Positions 10,302 through 19,246 of a stretch of 64,000 nucleotides of DNA are shown here, in pieces. The stretch spans positions 2,655,403-2,719,402 of the forward strand of contig NZ_CP051185.1 in NCBI RefSeq assembly GCF_012516315.1, read 5' to 3'. Position 1 is the stretch's first letter. Each line of letters opens with the position of its first letter. Source of the DNA: Limnospira fusiformis SAG 85.79 (GTDB lineage: Bacteria; Cyanobacteriota; Cyanobacteriia; Cyanobacteriales; Microcoleaceae). The translations under genes and the position numbers were made by a program. The notes beneath the pieces are model-generated. The model did no database searches. It was not told the origin of the DNA and saw nothing but the letters and a program-made list of their open reading frames with translations.

Positions 10302-11075
10302 ATGGTTTCTATTGACCTTTATAAAAATCTACCCACCAGTGATGAACTTCCCGACTCTGATGATACTCCTGTGGATAACGAAGACCAAAACTTTCTCCCC
10401 AATTACCTATTATTTCTTCTAGCAATTATCTGGAAAGACCGCAATGATTGGTATTTCGGTGTAGATATGGGAATTTATCACACCAGCGGGGATAACCCCA
10501 GAGTCCCAGTAATTCCTGATGGTTTTCTGACGGTGGGAGTGAACCGCCGCCGACCAGGTAATAAATCTCGGAAAAGTTATGTGGTCTGGGAAGAAGGGGG
10601 AATGGTTCCTCAGTTGGTGTTAGAGGTGGTTTCCTGGACTCCGGGAAATGAGTATGAGTCCAAAATGGCGATTTATGAAAAGTTGGGGGTACTATACTAC
10701 GTTATTTATAACCCAGAATATTACCAACGCGATCGCCATCAACCCTTCGAGATTTATCGACAAATTGATGGTAAATACCAGTTACAAACGGGAGAACCCT
10801 ACTGGCTACCAGAAATCGGTTTAGGAATTGGGAGAAGTCAAGCTACATTAGGTGGTATTGACCGAGAAATCCTGTCTTGGTTTGACCAAGAGGGGAGACG
10901 TTATTTGAGCTCCGAAGAGTTAGCACAGCAGGCTCAATTGGAAGCACAAAAAGAACGTCAGGCTCGTTTAGCGGCTATTGCTCAATTAGACAATATGGGA
11001 TTAACAGTACAGCAAATTTCTGTAGCATTGGGGTTATCTGTAGAGGTGGTACGTCAGCGGCTAGAGGAATCATAG
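10302..11075 (+). CDS. Uma2 family endonuclease-like protein, unit 11 (1 heptad, array end)
   Basis: 257 residues, the shortest intact copy, with one AQLEAQ heptad. Its 3' end is the most diverged: LDNMGLTVQQISVALGLSVEVVRQRLEES, with extra substitutions around 10965-11070. Terminal units of homogenised arrays usually escape conversion, so this end may be closest to the ancestral gene (inference). The next gene, fumC, converges on it with a 32-bp gap. Confidence 0.85.
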   Translation: MVSIDLYKNLPTSDELPDSDDTPVDNEDQNFLPNYLLFLLAIIWKDRNDWYFGVDMGIYHTSGDNPRVPVIPDGFLTVGVNRRRPGNKSRKSYVVWEEGGMVPQLVLEVVSWTPGNEYESKMAIYEKLGVLYYVIYNPEYYQRDRHQPFEIYRQIDGKYQLQTGEPYWLPEIGLGIGRSQATLGGIDREILSWFDQEGRRYLSSEELAQQAQLEAQKERQARLAAIAQLDNMGLTVQQISVALGLSVEVVRQRLEES

Positions 11076-11107
11076 ATTTGAGAAAGTTAGTTGATGTTAA
11101 CTATCAA

Positions 11108-12514
11108 TTAATGAGGGTGTGCCATTTTGCTCGGAACCACAATTTGGTCAAATTCTTCAGCCGAAATATAGCCTAATTCGACACAAATCTGCTTTAAGGT
11201 GGAATCCTTCTCCAAAGCCAAATGAGCGACTTCTGCGGCTCGGTCATAGCCGATTTTAGGACTTAAAGCAGTTACCAACATTAAAGATTGTTCTAAATAA
11301 CTGTTAATTTTACTGCGATTTACCTGTAAACCAACCAATAGAAAATCAGTGAAGTTATGACAACTATCTGCCAAGATATTAACCGATTGTAGCAGGTTAA
11401 AAATCATCATTGGCTTAAACACATTTAACTCGAAATGACCCTGGGAACCCGCTATACTAATAGCAGTATCATACCCCATTACCTGAGCCGCCACCATAGT
11501 CATAGCCTCGCATTGGGTGGGGTTGACTTTTCCTGGCATAATTGAAGAACCCGGTTCATTTTCGGGTAAAATTAATTCGCCCAAACCACAGCGCGGACCA
11601 CTCCCTAAAAATCTAATATCATTAGCAATTTTCATCAAAGAACAGGCTAAGGTTTTTAAGGCACCACTTGCCATAACTATGGCATCATGAGCCGCCATAG
11701 CGGCAAATTTATTGGGTGCTGAAACAAAGGGTAAATCTGTCATTTCGGCAATGTGTTCCGCCACCCTTTCCGCAAACCCAGGCGGCGCATTTAGGCCGGT
11801 TCCTACAGCGGTTCCACCAATAGCTAATTCATACAAATCAGGTAAAACCATCTCAATGCGTTTTAGGTCGGCATCTAGTTGCGCCACATAGCCGGAAAAC
11901 TCCTGTCCTAAAGTCAGGGGAACAGCATCTTGTAAATGGGTGCGACCAATTTTGACAATATGGTTAAATTCTGCCGATTTCTGAGCCAGAGCATCTCGCA
12001 TTTTTCGGACTTTAGGAATTAGGCGCTGATGAAACGCCAAAGCTGCTGCGATGTGCATAGCCGTCGGAAATGTATCGTTAGACGACTGAGACATATTCAC
12101 ATGGTCATTGGGATGAATAGGGTTTTTACTGCCCATTTTTCCGCCCACAGAAGCGATCGCCCAATTAGCAATCACCTCATTTACATTCATATTACATTGG
12201 GTACCGCTTCCAGTCATCCACACTCGCAGGGGGAAATGTTCCGATAACTTACCCTCAATTACCTGTTGCGCGGCCTGTCTAATCAATTCTGCCAGCTCTG
12301 GGGGCAGTTTTCCCAAGTCTTGATTAGTCAACGCCGCCGCCTTTTTGAGAATACCAAAAGCGGCGATCACCTCTGGGGGGATTAAATCAGTACCAATAGA
12401 AAAATAATGAAGCGATCGCTGAGTTTGCGCTCCCCAATAGCGATCGTCGGGGACCTGAATTTCCCCCATGCTATCGCGTTCAACTCGCATATTGGCATCC
12501 ATGTCCTGATTCAT
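11108..12514 (-). CDS. fumC: Fumarate hydratase class II
   Basis: 468 residues, the full length expected for class II (iron-free) fumarase, a homotetramer that interconverts fumarate and L-malate. The family signature [16 protein letters not shown] (flexible SS loop with catalytic Ser) is present, as are [13 protein letters not shown] and the substrate-binding [13 protein letters not shown]. The start at 12514 gives an N-terminus beginning [14 protein letters not shown]; an internal Met a few codons later is possible. It lies 25 bp downstream of smpB on the same strand and may be cotranscribed with it. mdh, which uses the malate product, is in the same window but not adjacent. Confidence 0.97.
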   Translation of the reverse strand: MNQDMDANMRVERDSMGEIQVPDDRYWGAQTQRSLHYFSIGTDLIPPEVIAAFGILKKAAALTNQDLGKLPPELAELIRQAAQQVIEGKLSEHFPLRVWMTGSGTQCNMNVNEVIANWAIASVGGKMGSKNPIHPNDHVNMSQSSNDTFPTAMHIAAALAFHQRLIPKVRKMRDALAQKSAEFNHIVKIGRTHLQDAVPLTLGQEFSGYVAQLDADLKRIEMVLPDLYELAIGGTAVGTGLNAPPGFAERVAEHIAEMTDLPFVSAPNKFAAMAAHDAIVMASGALKTLACSLMKIANDIRFLGSGPRCGLGELILPENEPGSSIMPGKVNPTQCEAMTMVAAQVMGYDTAISIAGSQGHFELNVFKPMMIFNLLQSVNILADSCHNFTDFLLVGLQVNRSKINSYLEQSLMLVTALSPKIGYDRAAEVAHLALEKDSTLKQICVELGYISAEEFDQIVVPSKMAHPH

Positions 12515-12539
12515 CCCTAAGTTCCCCGTCCATTATCTA

Positions 12540-13007
12540 TTAAAACTGCTTGAGTGCGCGTTGCATAGACCGCGCGTCATCCCGGCGCCGGATCGTCTCT
12601 CGCTTGTCGTGCAACTTCTTACCTCGCGCCAGTCCAATCATCACCTTAACCCGTCCCCGTTTCAGATACATTTTCAGAGGAACCAGAGTCAAGCCCTTTT
12701 GTTCTACCTGTCCAATCAGCTTATTAATTTCCTTGCGATGTAGCAACAACTTCCGGGTACGGCGCGGATCATGATTAAAGAAATTACCCGTATTCTCATA
12801 GGGGGAGATATGAACATTAATCAGCCACACCTCTCCATCCCGCAGCAAGGCATAACCATCCTGCAAATTAGAGCGACCCGCCCGGATCGACTTAACCTCC
12901 GTGCCTTTCAGTTCAATTCCGGCTTCGTAGGTATCTAGGATCTCGTACAGATAGCGAGCTTTACGGTTATCGGTGAGGATTTTGTATCCGTTAGTGTCTT
13001 TACTCAT
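12540..13007 (-). CDS. smpB: SsrA-binding protein SmpB
   Basis: 155 residues, the standard length. SmpB binds the tRNA-like domain of tmRNA and places it on stalled ribosomes. Recognisable blocks are [22 protein letters not shown] near the N-terminus, [14 protein letters not shown], and the basic C-terminal tail ([26 protein letters not shown]) that threads into the empty mRNA channel. Its RNA partner ssrA lies about 17 kb away at 30047-30438. Divergent from the Tab2-like gene across a 113-bp spacer. Confidence 0.97.
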   Translation of the reverse strand: MSKDTNGYKILTDNRKARYLYEILDTYEAGIELKGTEVKSIRAGRSNLQDGYALLRDGEVWLINVHISPYENTGNFFNHDPRRTRKLLLHRKEINKLIGQVEQKGLTLVPLKMYLKRGRVKVMIGLARGKKLHDKRETIRRRDDARSMQRALKQF

Positions 13008-13120
13008 GACTTATCATTGTACCATGAACCAGGGTTAATTCAACAACCTTGTTGTTACCATCATTTTAATGGGACAATAAAAAATTGAGTTTAGTATACA
13101 TAGCGAGTTTTTAGCATCCA

Positions 13121-13984
13121 ATGAAGGGAACGATTTGGGAACTGGATTTTTATAGTCGTCCGCTGCGGGACGAAGACGGGAAAAAAGTGTGGGAGGTGAT
13201 TATCTGTGAAACCCCCCTAGATGTGCGATCGCGCCCCGAGTCTCTATTCCGCTATACACAATTTTGTCCCAGTACCCAGGTTAACTCTATCTGGTTGCAG
13301 GGAGCTATTCAAGAGGCGATCGCCCAAGCACCATTACCACCATCAAAAATTCGTTTTTTCCGCCGTCCCATGGCGAATATGATCTCTAAAGCTGCTGAAG
13401 GATTAGATATCCCCGCATCAGCTAGTCGTCGCACCTATACCCTGTTTCAGTGGCTACAAGAACGCATCGACAAAGTTTATCCCACTTATCCTAATTATCA
13501 GGAAGGAACTAACCCATCAGTCCAGTTTGTCTCCGGCGAACCTCAACCGCTACCAGATGCACTTCAGGGGGAACAGTGGGCGATCGTTTCCTTAGAAGCC
13601 GCCGCCTTTGAAGATATGCCAGAATGGGATATCGGCTTTGGCGAAGCCTTCAGTTTACCCATGATGGGCTTATCCCCAGAAACACCAGTTCCGGGTCTGA
13701 TTATTTTCACGACACGCGCCATACCCCTAGCCGCTTGGATGTCCGGGTTGGAGTTAGCCTTTCTGCGACTCGTGGAAACTCCCCGCCCTAACCTGATTTT
13801 GGAAACAGGGGAAAATGAGAGTTGGATTTTGGCTAACCTCACCGACCCCAAAACCCAGACCGAAGCCAAGAATTTTGAACAAGCCAAACTCTCGGCTAAG
13901 AATGTGCATTTTTTGGCTATTCAGTCTGACCCTAATTCCGAGTCCTTTGCTGGCTTCTGGATGCTTCAGCAGTTAGACTTCTAA
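13121..13984 (+). CDS. Tab2/Atab2-type RNA-binding protein (DUF1092)
   Basis: 287 residues. It matches the Tab2/Atab2 family by its opening GTIWELDFYSRPL, the central IRFFRRPMANMI and the ending FAGFWMLQQLDF. Plant and algal members bind the psaB 5' leader and are needed for photosystem I translation; the cyanobacterial role is less settled. The stand-alone gene is divergent from smpB. The first ATG (13121) fits the conserved N-terminus. Confidence 0.85.
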   Translation: MKGTIWELDFYSRPLRDEDGKKVWEVIICETPLDVRSRPESLFRYTQFCPSTQVNSIWLQGAIQEAIAQAPLPPSKIRFFRRPMANMISKAAEGLDIPASASRRTYTLFQWLQERIDKVYPTYPNYQEGTNPSVQFVSGEPQPLPDALQGEQWAIVSLEAAAFEDMPEWDIGFGEAFSLPMMGLSPETPVPGLIIFTTRAIPLAAWMSGLELAFLRLVETPRPNLILETGENESWILANLTDPKTQTEAKNFEQAKLSAKNVHFLAIQSDPNSESFAGFWMLQQLDF

Positions 13985-14542
13985 TCCCATTACACCGGAG
14001 GGGGGTCATACGATTATTGATTATCCCCTCTCCCACTCACCCGGAAAACATCCCACCTCTATACATACAATCTTATTTTTGTCAATATGCCCATTTTAGG
14101 CGATCGCATTTTCTCCGGGGGTCGGTGCGGCAGTCCTCTCGTTTTTCCCGTGGCTGACCTAGCACCCGACCCTACAGTTAGCCATAAAACCTTATTAATT
14201 CTTAACAATCTTTGGAAAATCAAAACTATTGGCAGCCATACATTAGCTACACTTAACTAATTTGCCGGGGCCAGACCTAGGTTGCTAACTAATTGAGAAT
14301 CATTAGCGTGAAAAATCAACTTTCATGATATAAACATTTTAAAGAGAGTTATTTGCAATTGGTGTCCAGAGCCATACCCAGAGCCCTATCCTGGATTTAA
14401 AGGGTTCAAATGTTTACTGGAAAAGGTTTCTAAGTAATTAGACAACCCAAATCATGAGAAAAAACTCTCAATTAATGGTGGTTCCAGGAACTAGAGCCAT
14501 TAACCGATTTTCAGATGTTTTAGCGTTGGTGTGAGATTAGAA
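13985..14542. other. Intergenic region upstream of the porin
   Basis: About 560 bp with no credible gene. It holds a Fur-box-like site (listed separately) about 235 bp before the porin ATG and one HIP1-related GGCGATCGC at about 14099. The long leader could contain a distal, iron-controlled promoter for the porin. Confidence 0.5.
14294..14308 (+). promoter_or_regulatory. Candidate Fur box upstream of the iron porin
   Basis: TGAGAAT-C-ATTAGCG matches the 7-1-7 Fur palindrome TGATAAT-N-ATTATCA at 11 of 14 arm positions. It lies about 235 bp before the ATG of the SLH/OprB porin and would fit iron-dependent repression of an iron-uptake porin. Sequence match only. Confidence 0.4.
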
Positions 14543-16333
14543 ATGACAAACAAAATTCTTTGGAAGACCCTCCACAGTCCCAGCTTGGTGGGTGCAGCCC
14601 TGCTGCTAAGTGCAGGTTCCGCCTTAGCCACAGAAAAAATAGCCACTAAATTTGACATGACATCTCAAGTAGACCCGGTAACTACTGAAGAGATAGAAGA
14701 GTCTATCAGCCCAGAGTCTAATGTGGCGATCGCCCTCATGTCCGAACCCCCAAGCCAACCTTTAGAATTAGCTCAAATACAGCCCGAAACCGAGCCAGAA
14801 ATCAGCATCTTAGGTATCGAGCAAATCAACCAATACAGTGGCTTAGAAGACTCCATGGAACAGGTAACTTCTGTTTCCCAGTTGTCAGACGTGCAACCCA
14901 CAGACTGGGCATTCCAAGCCCTACAGTCCCTAGTTGAGCGCTATGGCTGTATCGCAGGTTATCCCGACGGAACCTTTAGGGGAAACCGAGCCATGACTCG
15001 TTTTGAGTTTGCGGCTGGTTTAAATGCCTGTTTAGAGCGAGTTAACGAACTAATTGCCGCTTCTGTAGCTAATCTGGTCACTCGTGATGACCTAGCAGTT
15101 ATCCAACGGCTTCAGGAAGAATTTGCAGCAGAACTAGCCACTTTAAGAGGTCGCGTATATGCCCTAGAAGCCAGAACCGCCGAATTAGAAGCTAACCAAT
15201 TCTCCACTACTACCAAACTTAGTGGGGAAGTAGTATTTTGGGCAGGAGATAGCTTTGGCGATCGCTCTCGTCATAATGTAGCAGGGGGACCCTTTGGCCG
15301 AGCCAGTGATGACCCCACCGAAACCTATCTCGGCTACCGGGCCCGTCTCAACTTTGATAGCAGCTTTAGCGGTCGAGACAGGCTGAGAATTCGTTTAGAA
15401 GCCGTAGACATTCCCAACCTGAGAGCTTTTGGTCTCAATAATACATTAATGGCTCGCACTTCCATTGATGGCAGGAGTAATGGTTTCCGACTAGATGATC
15501 TAAACTACCGTTTCCCGGCTTTTGATGGTAAAGCTCGCTTCTGGGTAGGCGCTAATGCTCTGGGAATAGACAATATTCTTGATGTCCTTTCACCCCTTGA
15601 AAGTGCCTCCACCGGATCAATTTCTCGGTTTGGACGACGGAACCCCGCCGTATTTCGAGGACCCGGTGGTGCAGGTGCTGGCGCTAACTTTACCTTTGGT
15701 AGTCGATCTCCCTTGAAACTTAATCTAGCTTATTTAGCCGGTAATGCTTCTGATGCTACCGAAGGCAATGGCCTATTCAATGGCAGTAATAGCGCTGGCG
15801 CTCAATTAGTTTATCAACCCAATCGAAACCTCGCTTTTGCCGTCGAGTACGCCCGCAAGTATTTTAGCACTGAAGACGTGAATATTGCTGGCGGCACCGG
15901 AAGCTGGATTTCTGAGCGTCCCTTTGGAAACAATGCCACCACCAGCGATAACTTAGGTTTACAATTTAACTGGCGCGTCCTTGACAAATTCCAGTTAGGC
16001 GGTTGGTTTGGTGCTACCTGGGCTCATCAACAAAGAAATGGCAGTGATAGTGCTACAATTCTTAACTGGGCTGTCACTATGGGCTTCCCCGATGCCTTTA
16101 GCGAAGGGGATTTGGGTGGTATTATTATCGGAATGCCTCCGAAAGTTACCTCCCACGACCGGGGAGCTTTGGAAGATCGCGATACTTCCTTCCATATTGA
16201 AGCCTTCTATCGCTATGCCTTCAATGACTACATTTCCATCACTCCCGGCTTCTTTGTCGTCACTAACCCTGATCACAATAGCCGCAATGCTAATATTTTC
16301 GTAGGAACTCTGCGAACGACTTTCCGTTTCTAA
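14543..16333 (+). CDS. Iron uptake porin (SLH + OprB domains)
   Basis: 596 residues from ATG 14543; a GTG four codons upstream (14531) also keeps the frame but is less likely. Signal peptide with the hydrophobic core LVGAALLLSAGSALA. One SLH domain at about residues 115-170 (QPTDWAFQALQSLVERYGCIAGYPDGTF and MTRFEFAAGLNACL) should hold the protein to the peptidoglycan. A short helical linker (LATLRGRVYALEARTAELE) precedes a C-terminal OprB-type beta-barrel ending in TLRTTFRF, the usual aromatic outer-membrane ending. Related cyanobacterial porins are linked to inorganic iron uptake. The neighbouring futA/futB genes and the Fur-like site agree with that role. Confidence 0.88.
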   Translation: MTNKILWKTLHSPSLVGAALLLSAGSALATEKIATKFDMTSQVDPVTTEEIEESISPESNVAIALMSEPPSQPLELAQIQPETEPEISILGIEQINQYSGLEDSMEQVTSVSQLSDVQPTDWAFQALQSLVERYGCIAGYPDGTFRGNRAMTRFEFAAGLNACLERVNELIAASVANLVTRDDLAVIQRLQEEFAAELATLRGRVYALEARTAELEANQFSTTTKLSGEVVFWAGDSFGDRSRHNVAGGPFGRASDDPTETYLGYRARLNFDSSFSGRDRLRIRLEAVDIPNLRAFGLNNTLMARTSIDGRSNGFRLDDLNYRFPAFDGKARFWVGANALGIDNILDVLSPLESASTGSISRFGRRNPAVFRGPGGAGAGANFTFGSRSPLKLNLAYLAGNASDATEGNGLFNGSNSAGAQLVYQPNRNLAFAVEYARKYFSTEDVNIAGGTGSWISERPFGNNATTSDNLGLQFNWRVLDKFQLGGWFGATWAHQQRNGSDSATILNWAVTMGFPDAFSEGDLGGIIIGMPPKVTSHDRGALEDRDTSFHIEAFYRYAFNDYISITPGFFVVTNPDHNSRNANIFVGTLRTTFRF

Positions 16334-16524
16334 TAACAGTTTCCCGCTCATTTTCTCAGCCTGGGGGGACGGACTATTCTATTAATTCATTGCGCCGCCC
16401 CCCATCTCTTCTTGATTAATTTAGGGCGTTGACAAATCTACCCGATCGCCTATTATGGTTTTATCGGTTTACTGCGCCTATGAACTTGACTAATTATTCA
16501 ATAATGCCCACCAACCACCATAGT

Positions 16525-16565
16525 AAATGGCTCTAACCATTGTCTAATAACGGATAGAGCCATTT
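16525..16565. terminator. Hairpin between convergent porin and cruF
   Basis: An 11-bp perfect stem (AAATGGCTCTA at 16525-16535 with TAGAGCCATTT at 16555-16565) and a 19-base loop lie between the 3' ends of two convergent genes. There is no long T-tract on either side, so it may be a bidirectional, weak terminator or an RNA-stabilising hairpin. Confidence 0.45.
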
Positions 16566-16673
16566 AGGGGATATTTAGGGGTAAATCACCAAATGGGTCG
16601 GGGGTTAATCCTAAATTTTGGGGATAAAATCAAATTCACCTCCAGGGGAATGCCACCGACCACAATCATCATC

Positions 16674-17594
16674 TTATTTGGCGATCGCATTCATTGGAGA
16701 ATCAGCCACCTCTGGCGAGTTAGAATTGGGTTCTAACGTAGGCATATCTGGTCTGAGTGCAGTCCACCATAAGGCGATCGCCGGAACCACACCAAATAAT
16801 ACACTTAATAGAGTCGGTAGTAGAAACTTAGGATCTAAAGCCACCACTGTAATTACCGCCCCAAAGCCAAAGTTAGTCAAATACACCAGTAAAGGTAGAG
16901 TCAACAGAGGTCGAGATAAAACAATCGGCTTACCTCTCCATAAAACCGCGGCCACCGTCATAAACACCAAACCTGTCCCCATCCATCCCGTAAGATTACG
17001 ATAGGGCATTCCGAAAAATTCCCCTACCTCTTGGAATTGCCAAAACGGAAAAGGTGCTTGACTCATAGCCGGGTCTAGGACTAAATCCCAAGCCGTTAAT
17101 AAAATCGCGGCCACCGCTAAAGCTGCTACATGACGCACCCAACTCGAAGCCAGCGTTACTTTTAAGCCACCCCTCGCTAGTAGGTAGCAGGTTAAACCCA
17201 TATAAAACCAGGATAGGGGAATCGTAAACGGAACTAGATCCGCGATTTTATAGCCTAAACCGTTTAGATATTGGTAATGACCGAAAGGAAAACCTGTGCT
17301 AGTCCCCAGGAGTTCACTACTCAGCGATAGGACAATAGATGGCACCATAAATCCTAGGGTTGTAACCAGCCCTAGGGTGCGATAGGCGTATAAGCTAACT
17401 GCGATCGCTCCAAACACAATATAAGCTACTCCTCCCCCTGCCATACTCAGTTGAAAGAAACTTTGTCCTATGGGGGGTAGGTTAATAATTAGTTCTGGAT
17501 TAGGTAGAACTATTAGCAGTCCCGCTAGACCAAACAGGGTGGACAGGATATGGATGGTCAAAAAAAATCGCTCTTGCATCAGAAGTTGCTTCAT
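16674..17594 (-). CDS. cruF: CruF, carotenoid 1',2'-hydratase
   Basis: About 306 residues from ATG 17594 (a TTG 12 bases upstream also keeps the frame). A polytopic membrane protein of the CruF/DUF422 family. CruF hydrates the psi-end of gamma-carotene type carotenoids to give the 1'-hydroxyl that CruG glycosylates in myxol glycoside synthesis. Several hydrophobic helices are visible, with the conserved GTSTGFPFGHYQY and AWDLVLDPAMS motifs carrying acidic and His residues. cruG is not adjacent. Divergent from futA. Confidence 0.85.
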   Translation of the reverse strand: MKQLLMQERFFLTIHILSTLFGLAGLLIVLPNPELIINLPPIGQSFFQLSMAGGGVAYIVFGAIAVSLYAYRTLGLVTTLGFMVPSIVLSLSSELLGTSTGFPFGHYQYLNGLGYKIADLVPFTIPLSWFYMGLTCYLLARGGLKVTLASSWVRHVAALAVAAILLTAWDLVLDPAMSQAPFPFWQFQEVGEFFGMPYRNLTGWMGTGLVFMTVAAVLWRGKPIVLSRPLLTLPLLVYLTNFGFGAVITVVALDPKFLLPTLLSVLFGVVPAIALWWTALRPDMPTLEPNSNSPEVADSPMNAIAK

Positions 17595-17795
17595 GGGACT
17601 CCTCAAACAGATATGAAACGCAGACCGCGTTTCCGAAAACTTTATAAATCTTTATACAACAATAGACTCATTTGCTGTTAAACGCGACCCCCCTGTTTAA
17701 CTATATCCCTAGCCTCACCCTAAACCAAAATCCTATATCTGCCATATTGACAGACAGACCATTGACAACTATTCTTATTAAAGTCCAGACTAATC

Positions 17796-17885
17796 TATAA
17801 TAATTTTGAATTAGCTGGTGGGACTAAAGCCAGAATGGTAGCCCATGTCTAGGAAAGTCCCAGGTTGTGTCCTGGTTATAACAGA
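17796..17885 (+). ncRNA. Possible structured RNA after a -10 box
   Basis: A TATAAT at 17796-17801 is followed by a stretch (about 17812-17880) able to form nested hairpins: GGGACT (about 17821) with AGTCCC (about 17857) around ATGG-TAGC-CCAT, then CCAGG-TTGTGT-CCTGG. It lies in the 0.4-kb divergent spacer between cruF and futA, read toward futA. It matches no RNA family I recognise and could be a leader element of futA or chance pairing. Confidence 0.25.
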
Positions 17886-17974
17886 CTATCAACCAACCAT
17901 TGCACCAATATCCATATCATACCCTGCCTGCGGTTGCAAAAATCGATTACTAGGGCTATTCATATCTCAGCAAT

Positions 17975-17989
17975 TGAGAAATATTATGA
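17975..17989 (+). promoter_or_regulatory. Candidate Fur box upstream of futA
   Basis: TGAGAAA-T-ATTATGA resembles the 7-1-7 Fur motif and ends 33 bp before the futA ATG. It is better placed for repression than the porin site. Together with the site at 14294-14308 it suggests one iron regulon for this block. Confidence 0.4.
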
Positions 17990-18022
17990 ATATCAGCTCA
18001 CCTTGAAACTTGAGAAAATGAC

Positions 18023-19063
18023 ATGAAACGAAGAAAAGTTATCTCTTTAATTGGGTTAGCAATAGCCACCAGCGCCATCTCCATCGCTTGTGGTCAACAA
18101 CAACCAACCACCGATACAACCGCCACCAATGGTACAACAGGTGCAACCTTAGTCGTTTATTCTGGTCGCGGAGAAGACCTAATTAGTCCAATGTTTGAGC
18201 GATTTCAAGCTGAAACTGGCATTCAAGTCAATGTCCGTTATGGGGATACAGCCGAATTAGCCGCCACCATCTTAGAAGAAGGTCAAAATTCCCCAGCCGA
18301 TATTTATTTTGCTCAAGATGCAGGAGCTTTAGGCGCCCTGCAAAGAGAAGGGCGCACCCGTACTATTCCAGAAACCTTACTCAATCAAGTAGACCCTAGG
18401 TTCCGCTCTCGCGAAGGACAATGGATTGGTATTACCGGACGCGCGCGCGTATTTAACTACAATACAAATCTACTCAGCAGCGATCAAGTTCCTAACTCCA
18501 TTTGGGAACTTACACAACCCGAATGGTCGGGACGCATTGGCTGGGCTCCAACTAACGGCTCCTTCCAATCCTTTGTGACCGCTCTGCGAAAGCATGAAGG
18601 CGAAGAACGCGCTAGAGAATGGGTAGAAGCTATGCAAGCCAATAACCCCCAGGTCTATCGCAATAATACAACCCTTGTCGAAGGCTTGGGGCGCGGTGAA
18701 GTAGCCCTGGGATTGACAAATAACTATTACTTGTTCCGCTTTATAGCCGAAGATCCCAATTTCCCCGTATCCTATCACTATGCCACCGGTGATGTAGGTT
18801 CCATGATCAATATAGCCGGAGTCGCTATTATCGATAGCACAGACCAACCCGAAGTAGCAGAAGTCTTTATCGAGTTTCTGCTTACTCCAGAAGCACAGCA
18901 ACACTTCGCCCAAGGGAATAGTGAATATCCCTTAATTGATGGAATAGAACCACCAAATGGACAGATTCCTATTGATCAGATTAATCCCCCAGATATCGAT
19001 CTCAGTAACTTAGAAGACTTGGAAGGAACACTAGAGTTGCTGCGAGCAGCGGGAGTTTTATAA
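18023..19063 (+). CDS. futA: Iron(III) ABC transporter substrate-binding protein, FutA-like
   Basis: 346 residues. The N-terminus has a basic start (MKRRK), a hydrophobic stretch and a lipobox-like SIAC, so it is probably a lipoprotein or a Tat/Sec-exported periplasmic protein. The family fold (periplasmic binding protein type II) is supported by LVVYSGRGEDLISPMFERF and by the paired Tyr residues in LTNNYYLFRF (Tyr235/Tyr236), which bind ferric iron in FutA and FbpA proteins. A 183-bp gap with a hairpin separates it from the permease. No ATPase (FutC) gene is in the window. Confidence 0.9.
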   Translation: MKRRKVISLIGLAIATSAISIACGQQQPTTDTTATNGTTGATLVVYSGRGEDLISPMFERFQAETGIQVNVRYGDTAELAATILEEGQNSPADIYFAQDAGALGALQREGRTRTIPETLLNQVDPRFRSREGQWIGITGRARVFNYNTNLLSSDQVPNSIWELTQPEWSGRIGWAPTNGSFQSFVTALRKHEGEERAREWVEAMQANNPQVYRNNTTLVEGLGRGEVALGLTNNYYLFRFIAEDPNFPVSYHYATGDVGSMINIAGVAIIDSTDQPEVAEVFIEFLLTPEAQQHFAQGNSEYPLIDGIEPPNGQIPIDQINPPDIDLSNLEDLEGTLELLRAAGVL

Positions 19064-19083
19064 CCAGGGAACCCCATCCTATC

Positions 19084-19113
19084 AATCAGGAAGCACTAGA
19101 CCTCTTCCTGATT
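19084..19113 (+). terminator. Hairpin after futA
   Basis: A perfect 10-bp stem (AATCAGGAAG with CTTCCTGATT) and a 10-base loop, 21 bases after the futA stop, followed by TGTT. It could cause partial termination, giving more binding protein than permease, as is common for such transporters. A TATAAT at about 19160 may restart transcription before futB. Confidence 0.5.
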
Positions 19114-19246
19114 TGTTCAGAAAACTTGCTCCTTAAACAGACGTTTATTACCATTTATGGTATAATTGCTTCTGATTTTTGCCTGACTTATTCAGGTACT
19201 TCCGTTTATAATATCCCCCTAATTTTTCCTATTATCCCTTCATTAA

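Larger units (their letters stand above)
1..11075 (+). repeat. Tandem array of twelve Uma2 (DUF820) gene units
   Basis: Twelve head-to-tail units of about 0.8-1.0 kb. Each is one gene plus a conserved 58-bp spacer. Bodies look nearly identical at the DNA level; differences concentrate in a 21-bp minisatellite near the 3' end. Intact units have 2, 9, 6, 8, 7, 4, 5, 10 and 1 copies (units 2, 3, 5-11). The array runs off the left edge of the window, so the true copy number is at least twelve. Such identity implies recent amplification or ongoing gene conversion (inference). Confidence 0.95.

Noticed and set aside
12029-12247. Plus-strand frame inside fumC
   Set aside because: Antisense to a well-conserved enzyme gene; shadow.
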